A stretch of 64,000 nucleotides of DNA from Stentor coeruleus (Eukaryota; Ciliophora; Heterotrichea; Heterotrichida; Stentoridae): the NCBI GenBank assembly GCA_001970955.1, contig MPUH01000012.1:62001-126000 (forward strand), given 5' to 3'. Positions 60,347 through 64,000 of the stretch are shown here, in pieces. A model generated the notes under the pieces. The model did not search any database, had not been told where the DNA came from, and worked only from the letters and a program-made list of their open reading frames with translations. The translations under genes and the position numbers were made by a program. Positions within the stretch are counted from its first letter, which is position 1, and every line of letters begins with the position of its first letter.

Positions 60347-60893
60347 TTAACTTTTATATAAGTTATGTGAATTTAAAAAACTTGAAGAGTTATTTAATAT
60401 GAAATTTTATTTAATAATTAAAAGCATTTAAGATAAAAAAACTATGCTGAATATGTATTGCTTTATAGTCTCTGGAAATTAAACTGGTAGGGCTATTATT
60501 TTGAAATATTATGATTCATATATTTAAATCAATTAACAAAGGATTAATGGATTAAAACTGTAGATACTATAATCTTAATTACTTTATACTGATATTCAGT
60601 ATATTTTGTATTATCTTGGTTTATTTCTGCATGGGACACACTTTCAATTATCTTTTAATTTCACCAAAATCTCTTTTTATATTATCTAAAAAACTCTAAA
60701 ACATTTGATATTTCCCACAAAAATTGGTTTATTTATTGCTATTTATATGAACTAACTCGATTTTTTTTTAAATTTCCACTACTAACTTAAAAGAAAAATT
60801 CTTAATGAACTAATAATTTCCCATATTCGCCTTAATTTTTATATTTATCCACAAAGATATTAATTATCGATATAACTCTTCTTTCCAGCCAAG
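60347..60893. other. Intergenic between two minus-strand genes
   Basis: 547 bp. Around 60560-60760 the minus strand reads protein-like fragments (KCVPCRNKPR, KEILVKLKDN) in one frame cut by many stops; too weak to call. Nothing else seen. Confidence 0.4.
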
Positions 60894-61259
60894 CTACTCC
60901 TTATTGGACTCACGATCTCCATCATTTGGTTTTTCTTTATTCTCATCGATTTTCAATTGATTAATTTCAGGATCAGATGTTTTTTTCATTTCATCAAGGC
61001 CAGTTTGTTTTTTTCTTTGTTCAAAATCTTGCTGTTCATTATAAGATTGCATATCATCTTTCTTAGTACTAGTTAATGTATTTGAATACCTTAATGTTGG
61101 ACCAGTGCTCACAGAAAGCATTTTAGTTAAAGAATCCAAAGCTTGGACTAATTCTTCAATTATTTGACCTTGAGCCACTAACTGCTCTTCTAATGGAATA
61201 ACTCTTTTAAGCAAAACTTCAACTATAGCATCTTTGTATTTGCTTGCTTGGCTATCCAT
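60894..61259 (-). CDS. Small helical/coiled-coil protein, unknown
   Basis: 121 aa, ATG 61259. Residues ~7-50 form a single amphipathic coiled coil (YKDAIVEVLLKRVIPLEEQL, IIEELVQALDSLTKMLSVST), long enough for a dimer. The rest is Lys/Asp/Glu-rich and disordered. Possibly a subunit of a larger complex, but there is no family match. Stop TAG. Confidence 0.7.
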   Translation of the reverse strand: MDSQASKYKDAIVEVLLKRVIPLEEQLVAQGQIIEELVQALDSLTKMLSVSTGPTLRYSNTLTSTKKDDMQSYNEQQDFEQRKKQTGLDEMKKTSDPEINQLKIDENKEKPNDGDRESNKE

Positions 61260-61582
61260 TATTACAAAATAAAATTTTTGAATAGGAATAAATTTGATAT
61301 AATATCATTTTATTTAAAAGGAATACACTAAGGATAGTATTATAACATCTGTTTTAAAATTCATATTCATTAATCAGAGCTTATATTTTATAAATTAATA
61401 TAGTTTTTTCGAATATAATAACCTATAATTTATAAATCAAAAATAAAATGCTTTAGTTTGTTTAGCATATAAAATTTTGTTTATTTTGATTAGTATATGA
61501 TAATCATTGTTCAAGGGTATTTGAAATACTTGTATATAAATCACAAATCACAAAACTTCTACAAACATAAACATCCCATCAA
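61260..61582. other. Intergenic
   Basis: 323 bp of AT-rich sequence between minus-strand genes; nothing recognised. Confidence 0.6.
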
Positions 61583-62284
61583 CTATAAAATCCTTATATT
61601 ACCATAAAATATTATTTCTCTTATTATAAACAATATAATATTACATAAAATATAGAGATTATGCAAAATATAACAACGTCGCTTTTTCTTAGGTTTAGAT
61701 ACGGGTCTTAAATCGATTTTAGGTTTTTCAATAACCTGTACATCTTTATGTTCCTTCCATCTATTAAACAATATCGAACAAAACTCAGTAAACGCTTCTT
61801 GAACATTAATTCCACTTCTAGCTGATGTTTCTTTAAACCCCCCAAGGTTGTTTTTCTTTGCAAATTCTAATCCTTCTTCCAATGTAACCTCTCTATTTTC
61901 CTTCCCAGCAGTAACAAGATCTATTTGATTACCAACTAAGTATATAATAACATCACTTGCAGCATTTTGACGTATTTCATCAAGCCAAAACTTACAATTT
62001 TCAAAGGTATGCCTAGCTGTTATATCATAAACCAAAAGGACACCATCAGCACGTCTATAAAAACTTCTTGTTATACTTCTAAAGCTTTCTTGCCCAGCAG
62101 TATCCCAAATCTGTAATTTTATCGCTGTGTTACCGATATCAATTGATTTGCTTCCAAATTCAACACCTATAGTAACATTATGTTGTTCATTGAAAGTATT
62201 CTCACTAAATCTGAGTAATATACAAGACTTACCAACTCCTGTATCTCCGACTATGATGACTCTAAATAGAATATCCTGATCCAT
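61583..62284 (-). CDS. Rab GTPase (Rab2/4/14 group) with unusual C-terminal extension
   Basis: 233 aa, ATG 62284. G1 GDTGVGKSC (13-21), switch I NVTIGVEFGSKSI, G3 WDTAGQESFRSITRSFYRRA, and G5 ETSARS. These resemble Rab2, Rab4 and Rab14, which act in ER-Golgi and endosome traffic. Two oddities: the guanine-specificity motif is NQID where NKxD is usual, and the end is not the normal short tail with one or two prenylated Cys. After the basic KPKKKRRC comes about 30 more residues, largely hydrophobic (YILHNLYILCNIILFIIREI), before TAG. No 15- or 16-nt intron that would remove them is visible. Either the protein is anchored differently or the end of the gene has changed. Confidence 0.88.
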   Translation of the reverse strand: MDQDILFRVIIVGDTGVGKSCILLRFSENTFNEQHNVTIGVEFGSKSIDIGNTAIKLQIWDTAGQESFRSITRSFYRRADGVLLVYDITARHTFENCKFWLDEIRQNAASDVIIYLVGNQIDLVTAGKENREVTLEEGLEFAKKNNLGGFKETSARSGINVQEAFTEFCSILFNRWKEHKDVQVIEKPKIDLRPVSKPKKKRRCYILHNLYILCNIILFIIREIIFYGNIRIL

Positions 62285-63081
62285 TATTAATTCTCCTGGA
62301 TAAAATTATTATATAATATTTTATGGGCTTTTGAATTACTTTGAGTTTTTGGAAAATGTGAAGGATATTGAAGAAGGAGGTTATGGATAAGATGATATTT
62401 TTATAATGGGATAGATGAGTTTGGATTATTAGATGAAATATGTAAAGGGTATGGTGGTAGAGATTAAAATGTTAGGGTTTTTAAGTGGTGAGAGAGATGT
62501 TAATAGAGATTATTTAGTTTGGAAAATAGGTTTTGTATAACTTAGATTGTGAGTTTATTTGTCAAACTATTTATGTAAATGATAAAGATAAAGCATTGAT
62601 GATATTTTAGAGTTCAAAAAAAATTCATTATAGAAGTATTTTCTCTCAAACTAAATTTTTATCTTCTAATTTTATACCTTTATATATATATATTATAAAA
62701 ACTATAATTCCACTAATATATCATATCTATTCCACAATTTATTTTATATTTATAAACAAATTCATCATTTCAATCTATAAATCTATCTCATTCTTGTAAT
62801 TCTCTTCTAAAAAACGACTCTATCTACATATATCCCATGCATTAAGCTTAAATCTTTCTTTGACTAGAGATTTTATATTGAATCTTGAGTTGACATAATC
62901 TGCATAATATATTTTTTTTGATAAAGTTTTAAATATTGTAGTTTTTATTTAAATTGTCCAATCTAAAAACTAAGATTCTAGCTTCACTTTCATCATTTTT
63001 AAGGCTTCGAAGAAAAGAAAGTAAATCCTATTTTGATAATACCATTCAAATATTATATAATTTTTCTAAAGAAAGGTCTAA
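62285..63081. other. Intergenic
   Basis: 797 bp. The first ~270 bp (5' flank of the Rab gene) are G-rich and C-poor on the plus strand, the stretch 62640-62880 C-rich and G-poor (3' flank of the next minus-strand gene). A 65-codon plus-strand frame at 62954-63151 lacks an ATG and overlaps the next gene; I do not accept it. Confidence 0.55.
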
Positions 63082-64000
63082 TTATAAGGATATGAATAGG
63101 CTAAGGAAAAGAAGGGAGAAGGGGAGAATCATTGAGGAATCCATCCAGTAATCGTTGTTGAGGACAAGGCGCACACAATTATCGTTGTTTTGGTATAGGG
63201 AATATGAATAATAACCCAAAGTTGCTTGAGTAGTGTTTTTTAGCATCCCAATCTTGCTCATACATCCATCAGAAGATCTGTGTGCAGTATTACAAACTCC
63301 AGCAAGCAATAAAGCCTTTTTCCAAATTTGAATAAGTGCCTGTCCAGATAAGTCTCCAAGAAAAGGAGCACAATAACTAGTTCCATTAGCATTAGTCCCA
63401 CAATCACAACTTGATGTAACAATCTGCCCACCACTACTTCCAGTACATTGAGAACTACTTGTACAGCTTTTAGGATTAGGTGACAAACTAACCGGAGGAT
63501 AAATACATGTGCCAATTGAAGAAAACAAACTTGACTTTGTACAAGCCCCAAATGAACATAAATATGAAAATCCTCCAACACAATCACTAACAGTTTTACC
63601 AAGTTGTACAGAAGAATATTCAATACATGTACCTTTTTGTGATGACCCAGTTGTATTACAAGATGCCCAATTAACACAATCCAAATAACTTTTACATCCA
63701 GTTTGACCAACTTGGATTTGTGGTTGACATGTATTATTACCATCATAACATCTTAGTCCAGGATCACATTGTTCATGTGATGTACATGTTTTATTTTGAC
63801 TAAAACCTTTACATACATCATTAGTACAAACACCAACTGAGCATAAAGAATATGAGTTACATGCTTCACCAACATTCACATATACGATTTTTTGAGTGTT
63901 TTTTACACATGTTGATGATGTTAGGTTACAAGAATAACCAGATGAACATGGCCAAAGGTTGTAAGAATTAGAAGTGTTTGTCCAGATACAAGAGTCTTCT
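63082..64000 (-). CDS. Cys-rich surface protein, probably GPI-anchored (5' part outside window)
   Basis: The frame is open to the right edge, so the start and any signal peptide are outside; ~305 codons are present. It is rich in Cys spaced as small disulphide modules (SCIWTNTSNS, PCSSGYSCNL, CTSHEQCDPGLRC, CKSYLDCVNWASC, SCDCGTNANG) with many Asn-x-Ser/Thr sites for N-glycosylation. The end fits a GPI signal: a short polar stretch with small residues (NNDYWMDSSM) and a hydrophobic end (ILPFSLLFLSLFISL) at the very C-terminus. Ciliate immobilisation-antigen-like and other surface proteins have this plan; the exact family is not clear. PIG-M of the GPI pathway is also in this window. Stop TAA. 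Confidence 0.8.
   Translation of the reverse strand, partial: EDSCIWTNTSNSYNLWPCSSGYSCNLTSSTCVKNTQKIVYVNVGEACNSYSLCSVGVCTNDVCKGFSQNKTCTSHEQCDPGLRCYDGNNTCQPQIQVGQTGCKSYLDCVNWASCNTTGSSQKGTCIEYSSVQLGKTVSDCVGGFSYLCSFGACTKSSLFSSIGTCIYPPVSLSPNPKSCTSSSQCTGSSGGQIVTSSCDCGTNANGTSYCAPFLGDLSGQALIQIWKKALLLAGVCNTAHRSSDGCMSKIGMLKNTTQATLGYYSYSLYQNNDNCVRLVLNNDYWMDSSMILPFSLLFLSLFISL

Noticed and set aside
62954-63151. 65-codon plus-strand frame
   Set aside because: TTG start only and antisense overlap with the end of the Cys-rich gene. A 16-nt GT...AG lies just upstream but no exon joins.
1-64000. Non-standard genetic code
   Set aside because: Conserved genes (RPF1, PIG-M, RBR, ACSL) run without internal stops and end at TAA, TAG or TGA; the coding-like frames with internal stops are better explained as relics unless RNA shows otherwise.
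1-64000. tRNA or rRNA genes, CRISPR arrays, transposons, virus-like elements, telomere repeats
   Set aside because: None recognised on reading both strands; no transposase, integrase or reverse transcriptase motifs, no tRNA-like cloverleaf, no terminal telomere arrays.

Overview
The window is macronuclear-type DNA of a ciliate, most likely a heterotrich close to Stentor. The reasons are: (i) AT-rich, gene-dense DNA; (ii) introns of exactly 15 or 16 nt with GT...AG ends (positions 3879-3893, 3969-3983, 4068-4082, 4251-4265, 4329-4344, and on the minus strand 34921-34935, 49957-49971, 55664-55678, plus 48456-48470 on the plus strand); (iii) a standard code, since TAA, TAG and TGA all end genes whose homology stops there, unlike ciliates that read TAA/TAG as Gln or TGA as Trp; (iv) typical ciliate gene content. 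I name the genus by inference only.

Layout. 1-5.3 kb: end of a basic repeat protein, a 3 x 66 bp repeat, a long coiled-coil protein with a C1q/TNF-like end, and a six-exon acylated coiled-coil gene. 5.3-8.3 kb: an otubain-like protein lacking its catalytic residues, then a decayed gene. 8.3-18.3 kb: five same-strand genes, namely two tandem PAS-containing multi-spanning membrane proteins (TmcB-like), a coiled-coil protein 15 bp downstream, and a small GTGRD-repeat protein. 18.5-28 kb: small membrane protein, RBR ubiquitin ligase with a duplicated 5' end, two long disordered proteins, and an RRM/RS protein. 29-38.7 kb: PH-kinase, CEP41, alpha/beta hydrolase, calcyphosine-like EF-hand protein, SNF1-like kinase, PIG-M, RING-H2. 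39.6-49.2 kb: WD40-ion channel fusion, GPGSY protein, coiled-coil genes, RPF1. 49.9-62.3 kb: disordered protein with a hidden last exon, LRR protein, acylated long-chain acyl-CoA synthetase, two-exon coiled-coil protein, DHHC palmitoyltransferase, small coiled-coil proteins, Rab GTPase. 63-64 kb: a Cys-rich, probably GPI-anchored surface protein running off the edge.

How it fits together. There are no operons, but several themes recur: cilium/centriole candidates (CEP41, calcyphosine-like, GPGSY and coiled-coil proteins), lipid modification of proteins (PIG-M, DHHC enzyme, N-myristoylation motifs on two products, a GPI-type protein), ubiquitin (RBR, RING-H2, pseudo-otubain) and signalling membrane proteins. 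Spacing can be very tight (15, 24, 28, 31 and 34 bp).

Two things shape how the window should be read. Nine single-N joints, seven with direct sequence repeats across the joint and another with none seen, look like unmerged contig ends; they duplicate parts of two genes artificially. Separately, several intergenic stretches hold coding-like but broken frames, and gene flanks show a base skew that follows gene direction. No tRNA, rRNA, CRISPR array or recognisable transposon was found.
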